NCBI RefSeq assembly: GCF_030272615.1
Contig: NC_081413.1
Span: 609,031,709 to 609,095,708, forward strand
Source: Cryptomeria japonica
Taxonomy: Eukaryota > Streptophyta > Pinopsida > Cupressales > Cupressaceae
Direction: 5' to 3'
Length of the DNA: 64,000 nucleotides
Shown: one piece after another, positions 22,010-34,141 of the stretch
Numbering within the stretch: position 1 is the stretch's first letter
Layout of the letters: each line of letters starts with the position of its first letter
Translations under genes and position numbers: made by a program
Notes under the pieces: model-generated
Databases searched by the model: none
Told to the model about the DNA's origin: nothing
Seen by the model: the letters and a program-made list of their open reading frames with translations, nothing else

Positions 22010-22975
22010 TTCAACAATAGCTTATTATAGCACTTAAGGATCTTGATCAAGCCCAAGATGAGGTCTGACAAATGAAAGTGAATCTTAAAGATGCTGAGAA
22101 TTTCATTCAATCATTGAAAGATCAATTGAACAAGTCTAGGGAGAAGAGAAAGGATCTTTTTGATAAGCTAAAGGAGAAAGAAAGCCAAAACGTAGATGAC
22201 CAAGCCTTGAAAGAGAAGACAAAAGAATGTGAGAAACTTGATAGGGATAATGCAATCCAGAAGAATGAGATGGAATCTACAGTGACAAGGTTGATTAAGG
22301 ATATTGAAGAAAGAAAGAAGAACGAAGAAGATCTTATTTAGTCCTTCAAAGATAGATCTGATGAATGTTGCAGACTTAACTATGAGAATGATCAACTAAA
22401 GCTTGAATTGCTTCAATCCAAGAACAATGAGCAAGAGCTTGATAGGAAGATTATCATTCTTAGGGATGAACTTGCTACTGCGAATGAGTATAGGGAGAAG
22501 TTCAAGATTAGCTCTGCCAAACTTGATGAGCTACTACAAAACCAGAAGAGTGAAGATGACAAGCGAGGTCTTGGATTTGAGAAAGGATAAAGCTTCGGTA
22601 AGGCAACCTAATGCTCATAAGTTCAATGGTAACTATTTTTTTGCAATAAGATTGGTCATATGGGGCTAGTCAATAAAGAAATAGAATGAATCATAATGGT
22701 CCATCTTTTTGCGGTCAATGTTTTTAATGCAATGAGTATGGGCATAAGGAAAATTAATGCAGGAGTATGATGAAAAACAAAATCAAAATAGAAGGAATGT
22801 CATATGTTATGCGCGTGGTAGGTTTGTACATGTTGCTAACCAGTGTAGATCAAGAGGAAATCAAGGGAACTTCAGGCATAGATAAGGAAATATTGTTTGC
22901 TATAATTGCAACAAATCTCATCACATTGCAAGATACTACAGAAGCAAGAGTGTGAATAGAAAGGGTTCGACAGAT
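22010..22975 (+). pseudogene. Copia gag with coiled coil and four zinc-knuckle remnants
   Basis: First a strongly charged coiled-coil segment (MKVNLKDAENFIQSLKDQLN ... KKNEEDLI at 22072-22341), continuing in frame-shifted form to about 22590. Then come four CCHC-like remnants between 22620 and 22955: one around NGNYFFCNKIGHMG, one CGQCF*CNEYGHKEN*C with two stops, one CYARGRFVHVANQC with the second cysteine changed, and one CYNCNKSHHIARYY with the last cysteine changed. Zinc knuckles bind element RNA. None of the four is intact, and frames shift between them. Confidence 0.75.
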
Positions 22976-24614
22976 AAGAGCTTGATTAAGTGCTTGAAGG
23001 ATGAGCTTAATAATGTTAAAAATTGCAGAACATTGATTCACCCACCCTCTCTCTTAGTATTCCTTGATCCCAACAAGAGAGACTTGACTAATGAGAGATA
23101 CTTCTTAGACCCCTAATAATAAAGGAATGGGTCCTATTTATAGATCAAATGGGCAAAGGAAGGGTTGTGATTCAATTGATGAAGGAAGGGTTAGGATTGC
23201 TTGAGGAAGGGGTGATCCTCAATCCATGTGCTCCCCTTCAAGCTAATCACATGTTGACAAGTGTCAACATGGAAAGGCTTGAGAGGAGAGGGACAAAGCA
23301 TTAAATGATTGGAGAGACATGATGGTTACCATGAATGGTTGGGTTAAGTTTAGGTTAATGGATAAAGCTTTTATCCAATGGATAAAGGAATGTGCAAGGG
23401 TTAAAGAGGTAGATTGGTCAAAGCATTGAATGCTTGAAGAGACTTGAGGGTTACCATGGGTGGTTAGGTTAATGGACAAGTCTCTAACCAAGGGTCAAAG
23501 ATGGGTTTAGTTTGGTCAAAGACCCATGTGGGCTTGCTTGTAGAAGAGAAAAGGCTTTTAAGGCTTTCTAAGAGCCTTAAATATTTTGAGAAGTGACTTT
23601 TCTCTCATCCCTTAGTTAATAATGTGCAAACACTTAGAGAGGGATTAGTCTAATAATATGGGTTTAGACATGATTAGGAGAAGGGTTAGTGTGCAACTTG
23701 CATTTTCTAGAAAGTGCAAGTGGGTGAGGTATTTAGGAATTTTAAATAAATAAATAAATATTTATTCAAATGTGAGGGATGGGATTTAATTAAACAAATA
23801 TGATTTATTTATTTAATTAATGGTCTGAATTTGGTTAAGTGAATAAAATAAGATAAATTGAATACTTTATTTAATTAATTGGAGAAGGGGGTTGGGGTGA
23901 ATTAATTTTAATTAATAGTTGAAAAAGGAGAAAGGATTAATTAAGTGTGAATTTGATTAATAGTTGGATAAATGATAATTAAACAAATATAAATTCATTT
24001 AATTAAGTGGACATAAATAGGCGTCTACACATCTTATTTGGCTTTTGACTCATCTTGTGAACCTTAGAAATAAGATCATCTGTGTCAAAATTATTATTGA
24101 TTCACTTATTGATTTTATTTGATATCAACAAGTCAATTCCCTTTTCTATAATTCAAATAGTTGCCAACTCTTCCTGTCTTGACCGGTTCTTCAACATAGC
24201 GATAACCTCATCTCATCCAATTATTTTGTCAAACAATTCATCCACTTGATCTGCACTTCTATATTTTGTATGCATAGTGATAAGAGTATTTCCATACTAA
24301 TATTCACACAAATTGAACTATTATTTATGCTTTGATGAGTGTGTATATCCTACCCTAAGTTCTCATTTTTGGCGTAGGTTTAAAGTATATTAGTAAAAGG
24401 TGTGAAACTAGGCTTTGTGTCTGCTAATCGCATTTATTTTCAGGTTTCAAAATCTTTTTAAACAAATATATTTTGTGAATAGTTTACATCATTATCTCCT
24501 ATGAAGTGACATATCCTTCAAGAATTTTGTAAAATAGCTCATCTGTATTGTCCATTCTTCCACCTCTTACTTGCATGCACCTTCTTTCTTTCGTGATTTC
24601 TAAAGAGTTTTCAA

Positions 24615-24734
24615 TGTTTGTCTTAAATCGCACACACTAAACAACATATTAAGTCTAGAGAATGCCAGTCAACTCTGAGTGTTTAACACTTTTAAGTCTA
24701 GAAGTTAAAGCTTAATGTGTGATTTAAGCCATCC
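24615..24734. mobile_element. Short inverted-repeat element, copy A (single-unit form)
   Basis: 120 bp with ends TGTTTGTCTTAAATC and GATTTAAGCCATCC, and inner inverted words CACACACTAA / TTAATGTGTG. Flanked by AGTTTTCAA (24606-24614) and AGTTTTGAA (24735-24743), a 9-bp TSD with one mismatch. It has only one of the two internal units found in copies B to D. No coding. Confidence 0.8.
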
Positions 24735-25421
24735 AGTTTTGAATATATCTATTTCGTGCATACATTGCAATCATACAATACTATAAGATGACATCTCTTT
24801 GAGGTGATCTATCAAAAACTTCAAGCTCCTTGTTCTATGCTTTGTCTTTCTAAATAAAATCGAGCACACTATTTCCAACTATAATATATGACAAAATCCA
24901 TAATTTGTTATGCTTTGGTAGTCGTCCATATGTGGTTTCAAAGATCCTTCATTTAACAAATCACATCCTCCAACTATGTGCAAATTTTCTCTTTGTTTTT
25001 GTTGCATTCATAAATGATCTACATCCAGGAAGAAAACACCTCCACACAATGACGATAGATCTAACCTGGCATACACATTTTCATGAAAGTTAATAAAGCC
25101 TTTTCAACGTTTTCATTTTTTGCATATTGTGCCATCCTTTCTTTTCATGAGACCACATTTCTTTTGGGTGTGCTATAAAATGGTTTTGGTGCCTTGTCTA
25201 TGTTTCCAAAATTTGGATGCATTTTGGCTAGTTTGATAGCAAGTACAACATCTGATCGAACCCCATTATCTCGGATTTTCATTGGAGTGCATTCACGATT
25301 CCAAGGCTCTCATTTTGGCTTAGGTGGGAAGAATGCTAGCAATGATTGTAGAATTCTGCTATACACTAGTCGATTGCATGTTTTTGGGAGTTTCCAAAGC
25401 CTTTTCAACACATCTATTTTG

Positions 25422-25637
25422 GGCAAGTCTTAAACCCCACACACTAAGAAACATATTAAGTCTAGATAATGTTATTCAATTCTAAGGGTTTAACACTTTT
25501 AAGTCTAGAAGTGTATTCTTAGTGTGACCAAACACCTTAAGAAACATATTAAGCCTAGAAAAGGTCAGCCAACTCTGAATGTTTAACACTTTTAAACTTA
25601 GAAGTGTAAGCTTAGTGTGTATGATTTAAGTCGTTCC
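25422..25637. mobile_element. Short inverted-repeat element, copy B
   Basis: 216 bp. Terminal inverted repeat of the form CTTAAAYCACACACACTAAG, inside which an about 80-bp unit (CATATTAAGYCTAGA ... AACACTTTTAA ... TAGAAGTGTA) is present twice. TSD TCTATTTTG (25413-25421) / TCTATGTTG (25638-25646), 8 of 9 equal. Inserted in the PPR pseudogene directly after MIARYAQ; the PPR reading resumes with NRCVEKALE on the other side. Confidence 0.85.
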
Positions 25638-26968
25638 TCTATGTTGTGCATATCTCGCAATCATTGTGCACTGAGGGATGACATTCCTTTAAGTCATTTT
25701 GTCAAACCGTTCACTTGTATTATATATTTTGGAGTTGTGGCACACACTAAGATCACATTTATTTGGGAGATTTCATCAAATGATAAAAGTACTTTGTTTA
25801 TGTTCACATATCTTGCATGCACTAACATTTACCTTGAGACATCATAACAAATGATTTACATGACTTGTCTGCTCCTCCATAGGTTGTGAAAGAGGAAATG
25901 AGTGCATAATGGCTTCACACCCACCAAGTGTGTTCACTTGATACTTTATAAAATATTTTTAATAAACCATTTTGTGTAGGTCTATAGCAGTTCAATTACA
26001 TTATTCTGATAAAATTATTTCTTATGTATGTTTTGATTGATATTAGCATGTTGTTTTGAAGCTCCCAATTTGGTAAACAATGATAACATTGCAATCTAGC
26101 TTTATACCCGCTAGAGTTCTTTCTTGAAACTTTCTCAATCCTATTTCCATGTATTGTATGTGTATTGTAATTACAACATTTGACAAAAATATTTCATCCT
26201 TTGTGCTTTAATGGTTTCCCATAGACTATTTGAAAAACTCTCATTCCTTCTATGAGGAGACATTTCTTTGAGGAATTTGGTCAAATAGTTCACTTGCCTT
26301 TTATAATTCTAAATTTTGAATGCTTGTAAATCAATTTTACTCATAACGATGCTCTGATGGGTATCCATACTTCTAGGATCACATCATGATGCATGTTGGT
26401 CTTTATGACGGTTGATTTTAAAGAATCTTCAACAAATCTACTTCTTGCATGATTTGCGTTCATTGCACTCAATGATATCGCATATCTTGGAGGCGATACT
26501 AAACATTTCGAGTCCCTTTCTCATGCATCCATATTTTAAATTAACTCCATCACAACACTTCCCACCAAAACATATGATAGAATTGACCTTGATGGATGTC
26601 TATACACTCTTTCAAAGCTCTCATTATTTGCAAATATGATGGAATTTGGAATTTAGATTACCAATTGCATCCACTCGAAATATTCTAAAGACTTTTTATC
26701 AAATCCATTTAGGGTAAAATTTATAATCATTACATTCCATCAGATGACATTCTCTTGAGACATTTGATCAAAGAGTTCACATGTTTTAGCTCTATGTCTG
26801 TGGATGTGATTTGCCCATTTTTACATATATTTTTTAAGGAAGAACATAAGTTATAGCATTTTTAGAATCCAAATCGGAAGCAAGGCTCGTTGTTAGGATA
26901 TGTTCCCAAGTGCTATATTAATTCAAAGATGCATCTTTGAAAGATGCATTTGGTGTATAGCCTCTTGA

Positions 26969-29108
26969 TGTAGGAGCATCTGAGTAGTTCATCCGGTTGG
27001 AGCAATTAGCAGTGGAGTTGCATGGAGATTGTTGCATTTCTTTATGTTTGTGAATTATGAGTTGCAGATTTGGATTTAGCTTCTGGAAATCATTGTCTTA
27101 AACATATTCGAGATTCATGGCATTTGGATTTCATTCCAGTGAGATATCAATTTTGGTATTGGTCTAGTGTTGGTGTGTTCTTACTGGTTGGTCTTGTAGT
27201 GTGTGGAGTGAAGCAGAATTGGGTTGCAGATGGTTCCCGTAACTTGCAAATCATTGGGAGATGTTGTTTTGGTCATAATCGATGTTCTTGGAGGTCTATG
27301 CGAAGGTCTAAGCATTACTGGAGATGTTCTTGGTGATTTGGTTGACATGTTAGTGTTCTCACACTTCATTATGAATTAGTGGATCTTTGGCCAACTTGAT
27401 CGAGTTGTTGTTGCTTGCGGATGGTATAAAGAGAAAGTTTGGAGATTCATTTAAAGGGACAAAGGTCCGACGAAGAAGAGATTTAGAACATATGTAGTTT
27501 TTGAGAATATTTTGGTCAGGGGGAATTGAAGTCTGGAGGGACTGAGGTCCAAATTAGTGCAGAATGTTTCCGAAGGCCGAATCATTGAGCAAATTATCTG
27601 CGGATCATATTTTTGAGTTGTAAGAATTGTTTTGTAATCTTAGGTTGCGGTTCAGCATGTGTAAATCTCGAGGGCATATTTAATTCATTAACTATTAGAA
27701 GGATTTATCTTTTCCCCAGGTTATATCTTGTGTTGTGTCAACCAGTTACCGGTATCATGCTTGGTGTTTGTGTTATATGCTGCAAGGCAGGGCTGTCCTT
27801 CATTGAATCTTCCTACCTTGACTGCATGAAGTGGTATCAGAGTTGGTTTTGAACCTATTAATTGAGGAAGAGCTATTTTTGAACCTGTTAATGGAGGAAG
27901 AGCTGGTTATGAACCTGTTGATGGATGAAGAGCTGGTTGTGAACCAATTGGATGAAAAGACCTTGAGGTAGCTTGAAGACTTGTTCAGATCATCAAACAT
28001 TGAGGCAGTACAAGGCTTGCAAGAATACTGTCGAACCTAGGAGCATGAACTTGAGGCAATTGACAGGTGGACTTGAACAGATTGCCAAACTGAGGTAGGC
28101 TGCTAGGTGGTTCTGTAGATTGCCGAGGAGAGGCAATCACAACCTGTAGTTAGACCGCCAAACCTCTAAGACAGTTGCAAGTACCTGTGAATAGATCGTC
28201 GAACTAGATCAAGTGATGAGACTCACTTTTTAATTAACCCTGAGAGTCTAATGCAGGACCATCTTAGTAGTTCATCCAGTTGGAGCAATTAGCAGTGGAG
28301 TTGCTTGGATATTATTGCATTTCTTCATGTTTGTGAATTCTGAGTTGCGAATTTGGATTTATCTTCTCGAGATCATTGTCTTAAAAATATTTGAGATTCA
28401 TGGCATTTGGATTTGATTCTGGTGAGATATTGATTTCAGTATTGGTCTGGTGTTGGTGTGTTCTTACCAGTTGGTCTTGCAGTGTGTGGAGCGAAGCAGA
28501 TTTAGGTTGCGGATGGTTCCCATAACTTGAAAATCATTGGGAGATGTTGTTTTGGTCTCGACTGATGTTCTTGGAGGTCTGTACGAAGTTCTAAGAATTA
28601 TTGGAGATGTTCTTAGTGTTTTGGCTGACATGTTAGTCTTCTCACATTTCATTATGAACCAATGGATCTTTGGCTGACTTGATCAAGTTGTTGTTGCTTG
28701 CATATGGTATAAAGAGGAAGTTTGGAGATTCATTTAAAGAGATAAAGGTCCAATGAAGAAGACATTCAAAACAAATGTAGTTTTCGGGGATATTTTGGTC
28801 TGGGGGGACTGAAGTCCACATGGACTGAGGTCCAGATCAATGCAGATTGTTATCAGAGGTCGAATTGTTGAGCAGATGATCTGTGGATCATAGTTTTGAG
28901 TTGTAAGAAAATCTTTGTAGTCCTGGGTTGCGGTCCAGCATGTGTAAAGCCTAAGGCCATATGTAATTCATTAACTATTATATGGATTGGTCTTTTACTC
29001 GGTTATATCTTGTCTTGTGTCATCTAGTTACCGGTATCATGCTTGGTGTTTGTGTTATATGCTGTAAGGCGGGGTTGTCCTTCATTGGATATCCCTATTT
29101 TGACTTCA
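26969..29108 (+). mobile_element. Short non-autonomous LTR element, copia-like primer site
   Basis: Two direct repeats of about 858 bp (26969-27826 and 28252-29108) flank only 425 bp. Five bases after the left LTR comes TGGTATCAGAG (27832-27842), the initiator-tRNA type site of copia elements. The interior has three and a third 30-bp tandem units (about 27845-27950: TGAACCTGTTRATGGAGGAAGAGCTGG-like) and no coding domain. LTR starts are TGTAGGAGC and TGCAGGACC, ends ACTGCA and ACTTCA. No clear TSD is found: the left flank is CTTGA and the right flank TCACC. It is larger than a typical TRIM in its LTRs but has a TRIM-like interior. Confidence 0.82.
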
Positions 29109-29165
29109 TCACCTCTACTTGGTCACTGAGCTGGAAGATGAGAGCCTCTAGAATGCATTTGATAG
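29109..29165 (-). pseudogene. Dioxygenase (ANS/LDOX-like) fragment, 3' portion
   Basis: Read together with 39210-39239 across the inserted element, the minus strand gives RKKITIKCILEALIFQLSDQ VEV. This matches the region after the GLQ motif of flavonoid 2-oxoglutarate dioxygenases (K-V-x-CVPxALIxxxGDxxEx). Exactly one copy of CTATC is needed to keep the reading, which confirms the TSD GATAG of element 29166-39209. The second iron-binding histidine and the C-terminus are absent, since the segment ends at the LTR element 29108. Confidence 0.65.
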
Positions 29166-32100
29166 TGTTGGTTGAAATTTTTCTATACTTGGGGAAATAT
29201 ACAAAATTGTGGCTTCAACCACAGTGTGTGAGTAAAACTCTCCTAATTAAGGGAAGGCTCCCCCTATCTAACTACAACTTTTAAAATAAAATAGGATGGG
29301 ACAACAATCTTTCTTCTTTCAAGAAAGACGATATCCTTTTCTCTTCATAGAAAAGTGATAGCGATTTGATATAAAACAATAGTAACAACTTTTGAAATGA
29401 AATGAAAGAAAGAAAATGAAGTTTCCTGAAAGCTCAAAGACTTTCGTCACTTCCTTTGGGATGAGACAACAATATCAAGCTCAAAGTCTTGATTATATGA
29501 AGTCCTATCTACCCTTTTCTATATTAATGCTATCAAGAACAAATTATAACAACTCAAAGACTGGAATATCTTATTCTTTTCTACTTAAAACAATGGGAAG
29601 TAGTATAAGGTCAAGACTCACAACTATTTCTCACAAAATCTGCTTCTAAACTCTCTTAAGAAAAAGTGCAAGCACAAAGACTTACAACTCCTCCCAAAAG
29701 AATATTTATTTTAATTTATATTAACCTCAAATACTTGCAACACAAAGACTGCAAATCAAATGCAATTAAGCTCTTTAAGAAACACTTGCAAGAAAGATAA
29801 TATAGAACACAAACTCAAGTATGTAGCACAAAGACTCAAAGCTTGAGCAATTTCCTTCTATTCCTTTCAATTCTTGAATTTACACATGAAAGCTCAAAGA
29901 CTTCTTTGCTGTAAATTTGGCAGAGTTTTTGCTTGCTTTCCAAAAGATCCTAAATTACAATAGACACCCTCAAGTATTTATAGGAGAGAAGCCATGAGAA
30001 AAAGGTGAGAGGATCCCAACTAACTTGAGAAATTCTCTCAACCACCAAGACTTATTCAATAACTAATTATGACTTATTCCAACTACAGTCCTAATTGAAC
30101 GCAACTTGTAGTTGCTTTACATGTAATTACAAAAGTGCAAGTAATGAGTTAACTTGCAATTAATTTTTTTTTTTACACGTAACTTGTCAAAACAAAATAA
30201 CAAATGCATAACTAAAACTATTCCATGTGTCTAAAGACACGAGTCTAACTGCATCATCCTTTGTCTATGATGATCTTCATGTCGCTTCAAGATGCTAGAA
30301 CTTGAAATATTCTGGAATGGTAAAGACATCTTGAACCAGAATGAGAACTTGCATCCTTATCTTCTTGCTTGGGGTAGTACTAGCTTTTCAAGTGGGAGTG
30401 GGCTCTCTTCATGTCATGACTATCTTTGTCTTGAAAGCATTCTGTGCTATCAACCATGAATTGTTGTTGTATCTCTTCTTTGTATCATCCTTCAATCTTG
30501 AGATCTACTTGCAAAATAAGGTCCATACCTTAATCCATTGATTTGGTAGATCGTGTGTGCAAACCGGACTGACAAGGGAAGAGATAAATTGATGCAAAAA
30601 TGGGCTCACAAGTGAATTTCGGGTTCTGGAAGCTGCATTACATGTGTAGGGAAAACAAGAGCATTAACTTGCAATTATGGAGAACAAACATGCAACTTCA
30701 TATGTGTAATGGGTAACTACAAGTTTGCACTTGTAATTGGACCTTTAAAACTCATTTTCAAGTGTTTTTTAAGTGCATTTTGGACCAATTTCGGGTTCTG
30801 GATGGCTGACTGCAGGTAGACTTTAAATGGGATAAATGAATGAAGGTGTGAAATGAGTGGATGAAATGGTATGTATGGATGATGGAAATGAATATGAGTG
30901 AAAATGAAAAGATTTTATGATTTTCGTCTTCAAGAAAATGGGAAGAACTTTCAACATGTAATCTGGTTCTAAAACCCTGATTTTGAAAGAATGGGTATTT
31001 TTCATCTTTGCAACTTGGAATTTCAACCAAAGATGGTTAAATTCTTTTAACCATAAGGGAAGAACAATTATTTTCATCCAACTTGCAATCGGGATTTAAA
31101 ATCCCAAATACAAGTAAAGAGGGAAAATGGGGAAGAACAATGTAATCCACAAATTGCCTTGCAAGGGGAAAATCTCTCTCACAAAACTGATTTTTGGGGC
31201 AAAATAATCATATACAAATTTACAACAAGAAAGGAAAAACAAGAAGACAAGAAAACAAGAAAATGAAACAAAGAAAGAAAAGAAATCAAACCTTGCTTCA
31301 AACTGAAAGTGCTTCTTCAAAAAGATGATCAATCTTTGAAAGAAGGAAGGAGAACTCTTAAAAATAAATTAACTGCATTCTAAAACCCTAGCCACGTTTT
31401 AACAAAACTCCTTGGGTAGAAAAACGTGGCATGAAATGCAAACTTAATGGCATGAGAAGTGATCAATCCTCCATCAAACCCCAACACCTTAGCATAATAA
31501 GCAAAAATGCCTAAAGGAGAGATGAAAACGTGACAACTTGGGAAAGAAAATCATGGTTTTGGCAAAAAAATGTTTTTGCTGTTAAAACCCCATAAAACCA
31601 GTGATAATGTCTTCCAAATGGCATGATGAGAGTTGGGAAATGCATGAAAATAGCAAGGAATCCAAAATACCATCCTCCTTGAATTTATCCACGAAAATCG
31701 TTGGAAATCTTCAACAAAATCCTCCAATATTGTTGGTTGGGTTTTTAGAAAAGAACAAGAAGTTTAAAATTGCATGCAATAAGGAAAATTGGGTTTTTGA
31801 GAGAAAACAACAAGTTTAAAATGTTAGTTTTCTCTCAACAAGGCAAAATCGGGTTTTAAAAATCCAATTGCAAGTTTAAAATTTCACTTTTTCCATCAAC
31901 AAGACAAAATCAGGTTTGAAAAATGCAATTACAAGTTTAAAATTCCCCAATTTGCATTTTATGGAGAAAATCGGGTTTTTTGGGCAAAATAGCAAGTTTA
32001 AAATGTCACTTTATTTCATTTCTAGGTAAAATCGAGTTTTGGAGAGAGGTGCAAGTTTAAAATTACTTATAAAGGGAAAATAAAATCCCTACAACAAGTT

Positions 32101-32602
32101 TTAATTACTTGCACATATGTAATAGAGTTTTAAAATCCCTATTACAAGCAAAAGACATTAAAGTAGGGATTTTAGAAAAGAATTACAAGTTTACTTGTAA
32201 CTTATCCAAAAAATCCCTATTTTAACTTAAAAAGCCAAAAAGCATCAAGGGGGAAATAAAAAGCCAATTACAAGTTCTTATTTTTCAATAAAGTGCACTT
32301 GTAATTAGCCAAAAATTTCCCTACAAAGACCAAAACAATGGAAATCATTAAAACTTGCAATTTAAGAGAAATTTCCCACTTGCAGTCAGGGAGAAAAAAC
32401 CCGAAATTGAAGGAAAGACATAGAAAATGAATCTAGAATACGATGAAATTTGAAACGTGGTTTGAGGATGGACTGAGGATTAATACAGTCCAAGGATTAG
32501 TCAAAATGCTGCCTTGAGAAGCATGCCATAGAGTAAATTTTTTATTTTTTGAGAAAAAAATCATGTAATGGTCCTTCATTTTTAAAAACAAAAATGAGGA
32601 CA
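29166..32602 (-). repeat. 3' LTR of the gag-only element
   Basis: 3437 bp. TATA box (TATAAATA, minus) at 29975-29982. At about 31750-32075 there is an array of roughly 60-bp units, each with CAAGTTTAAAATT and an AAATCGGGTTTT word. The site GACTTATTCAATAACTAATT around 30048-30068 is the uninterrupted version of the place where the 5' LTR carries solo LTR 35880-36671. Confidence 0.9.
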
Positions 32603-33098
32603 ACAACTGACTTTGACTGGAGAATTCTTTCTTTTATCCTTCAAGATTGTGAAAGAATAGAAACCAGATCTCTAAGTGCCTTCCTTTTATCCATTGGGCC
32701 ACATAGTCAATCAAAGCAAAAACAAAAAATAAAAAGACAAAAAGATTCAAAACAAATAAAAGACAAAGACGACAAGGAGGATTATATGACTGACGCAAAG
32801 CAACTAACTAAGATGCTAACTCGTGCAACTACACTTATTGAATATGGAAACCTACCTATCCTAAACTAGCCACAATGAAAACCTTTCAAATGAAACCATT
32901 CATTGGCTCAGCAAAATAATTGCCTTTCTTCAACATCTTATAGTACCTTGCATGATCATGAGAAGCCACAACCAATTGAAGAACAAACAATTGTACTAGA
33001 ACTTGATGCAACACTCCTTGGAAAAGATGAACAAATTCACCTTCCTCTTGAAATGAATCATATGTACTGCTGCTCCAAAGTAGATTTTTGAAACCAGA
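32603..33098 (-). other. 3' untranslated part of the gag-only element
   Basis: Between the end of the acidic extension and the 3' LTR. No domain is recognised. A purine-rich stretch on the minus strand (AAAAGAAAGAA, near 32628-32638) is the nearest polypurine candidate, about 25 bp from the LTR. Confidence 0.45.
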
Positions 33099-34120
33099 CT
33101 ACTCTTGCTTAGCTGAAAATGCATGTTTGTCCTCTTCCTCAAGTGTATCTGTCGGCTCAGGAACAAGTGAAACCTTTGTCCTCCCATTGGCTTCCAACCA
33201 ATCAAGATGTCTGGTTGGACATCCTCTTGATGGGACACAAACAAAATTCTTCTTGCTGATTACATCTTTATCAGCTGCTTCTTCAACCATAACCTTAAGC
33301 TGGACAGAAAGATCTTCATGTGATTCAAATGAAACCATGACTGCATTGCATTCCTCAGTATGTTGTTTACAAACTTCAGATTTGAGAGATTTATTAACAA
33401 GACCTGAACAAGATTCTTCTATAAACTTTCTTGAGGACTTGAACAAATATCAAAACCTCCATCTTGGAAAATAGACTCTTGATTTTCATCTTTCTCAAGC
33501 TACTAATGATCTTCTAACTTATGGGATACTAGTTTGACATCAAAGCTTGAACAAAACAGTTCCATCTCATCCCAAAATGAATGCTCTTCAATATCTTCTT
33601 TACTCTTTTGAATAGGAAAGTTGAAATTTGCTTCATGACAACTTATATCAAACTTTCCAAACTTCAAAATAGAATTGTCCTTATGTTCATAAAACATCTT
33701 TTCACATCCCATGACATGATTATACTCCTTTACCGACTCCTTGGAAGAATGGCCTTCAACCTCTTGTTGTGCATTGTCCATGGTATCTAGCATGATCCAT
33801 TCTTTTTGTTCATCAACTTTCTGGAACTGCATAAACCATATTTGAGAATCATCAGCTACGTCTACTTCCTTTTCGTCTTGGAAGAGACTAGCAAGATCAC
33901 TTTGTTCAAATTCAGAATCCTCCACTACTGCATTTGTTGGTGGTGCCTCGAGAGAAAGCCCTTCTGGTGTTGAAGGAAGCTTATCTTGATTTTCAACTAC
34001 ATAACTAGGAGCAATATTTGGGTATGGCCTCCTTGGAATATCTTCATAAGGGGAAGAGAATACACCTTGAGTTATTTGCCTTTTGAGGGCAACCAACTCA
34101 TTAGCCAACTTCTGCACCAT
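33099..34120 (-). pseudogene. Acidic C-terminal extension of the gag polyprotein
   Basis: Minus-strand frames 34120-33503 (205 codons) and 33446-33099 (115 codons) carry no stop inside each. They start MVQKLANELVALKRQITQG and are rich in E, D, S and Q (EDSEFEQSDLASLFQDEKEVDV). No zinc knuckle, protease or other catalytic motif is seen. It follows the gag core in the position where an autonomous element would have a nucleocapsid and protease. Function unknown. Confidence 0.6.
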
Positions 34121-34141
34121 GGGATCTTCTCTCTTGGTAGC

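Larger units (their letters stand above)
20790..23075 (+). mobile_element. Internally deleted Ty1/copia element
   Basis: The 5' LTR 20790-21925 is followed by the primer site ATTGGTATCAAAGC, which matches the initiator-methionine tRNA type used by plant copia elements. A gag region (22000-22960) follows, then only the last roughly 97 bp of the 3' LTR (22979-23075, ending TTGATCCCAACA). The TSD AGAGA is perfect (20785-20789, 23076-23080). Protease, integrase, reverse transcriptase and most of the 3' LTR are gone, so one internal deletion removed them after or during insertion. The LTR is the family of solo LTR 1201-2317. Confidence 0.92.
1..24029 (-). mobile_element. Tat-like Ty3/gypsy retrotransposon, 5' part, heavily nested
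   Basis: Read on the minus strand from 24029 to 1, this is one element: 5' LTR (20413-24029), primer-binding-like site (20391-20412), long leader, start of gag, protease region, G-patch, reverse transcriptase, RNase H, a second RNase H and integrase. The second RNase H before integrase is the published hallmark of the plant Tat lineage. The 3' end and 3' LTR lie beyond position 1. Five later insertions interrupt it, and removing each one rejoins the element's own sequence. Every domain carries stops or frameshifts and the gag core is missing, so it cannot encode a working element. LTR start TGTAGACGCC; the right flank 24030-24034 is CATCT, whose partner is outside the window. Confidence 0.85.
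20413..24029 (-). repeat. 5' LTR of the Tat element, split by a copia insertion
   Basis: On the minus strand the LTR starts TGTAGACGCC at 24029 and ends GTACATGCA at 20413. Without the nested copia element (20790-23075) and its extra TSD copy it is about 1.33 kb. A TATA box (TATAAATA, minus) lies at 23135-23142. The 23640-24029 part is AT-rich with ATTAATTAA words. No coding is seen. Confidence 0.85.
24035..26968 (-). pseudogene. PPR protein pseudogene, downstream part
   Basis: Plant pentatricopeptide-repeat proteins bind organellar RNA. The minus strand shows many repeat remnants: SRGYTPNASFKDASLN at 26968, ELFDQMSQENVI near 26770, ELFDQIPQRNV near 26270, TLAGIKLDCN near 26100, ERFDKM..RNVI and MIARYAQ near 25700-25650. 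After an inserted short element it continues NRCVEKALETPKNMQ, IIASILPT.AKMRALE, KRNVVS and NENVEKALLTFMKM (25410-25060), and ELFYKILEGYVTS and VDELFDKI further down. The order (LFDxMPxRNVxSWxxMIxxYxxNG, ExxxMxxxGxxPN, LxxCAxxxALExG) is the PLS-type arrangement. Stops and frameshifts occur every few dozen codons. Two short inverted-repeat elements (24615-24734, 25422-25637) are inserted in it. Confidence 0.82.

Noticed and set aside
26964-29113. CTTGA / CTTCA as a target duplication of the short LTR element
   Set aside because: It would require the right LTR to end before its CA terminus; the direct flanks CTTGA and TCACC do not match.
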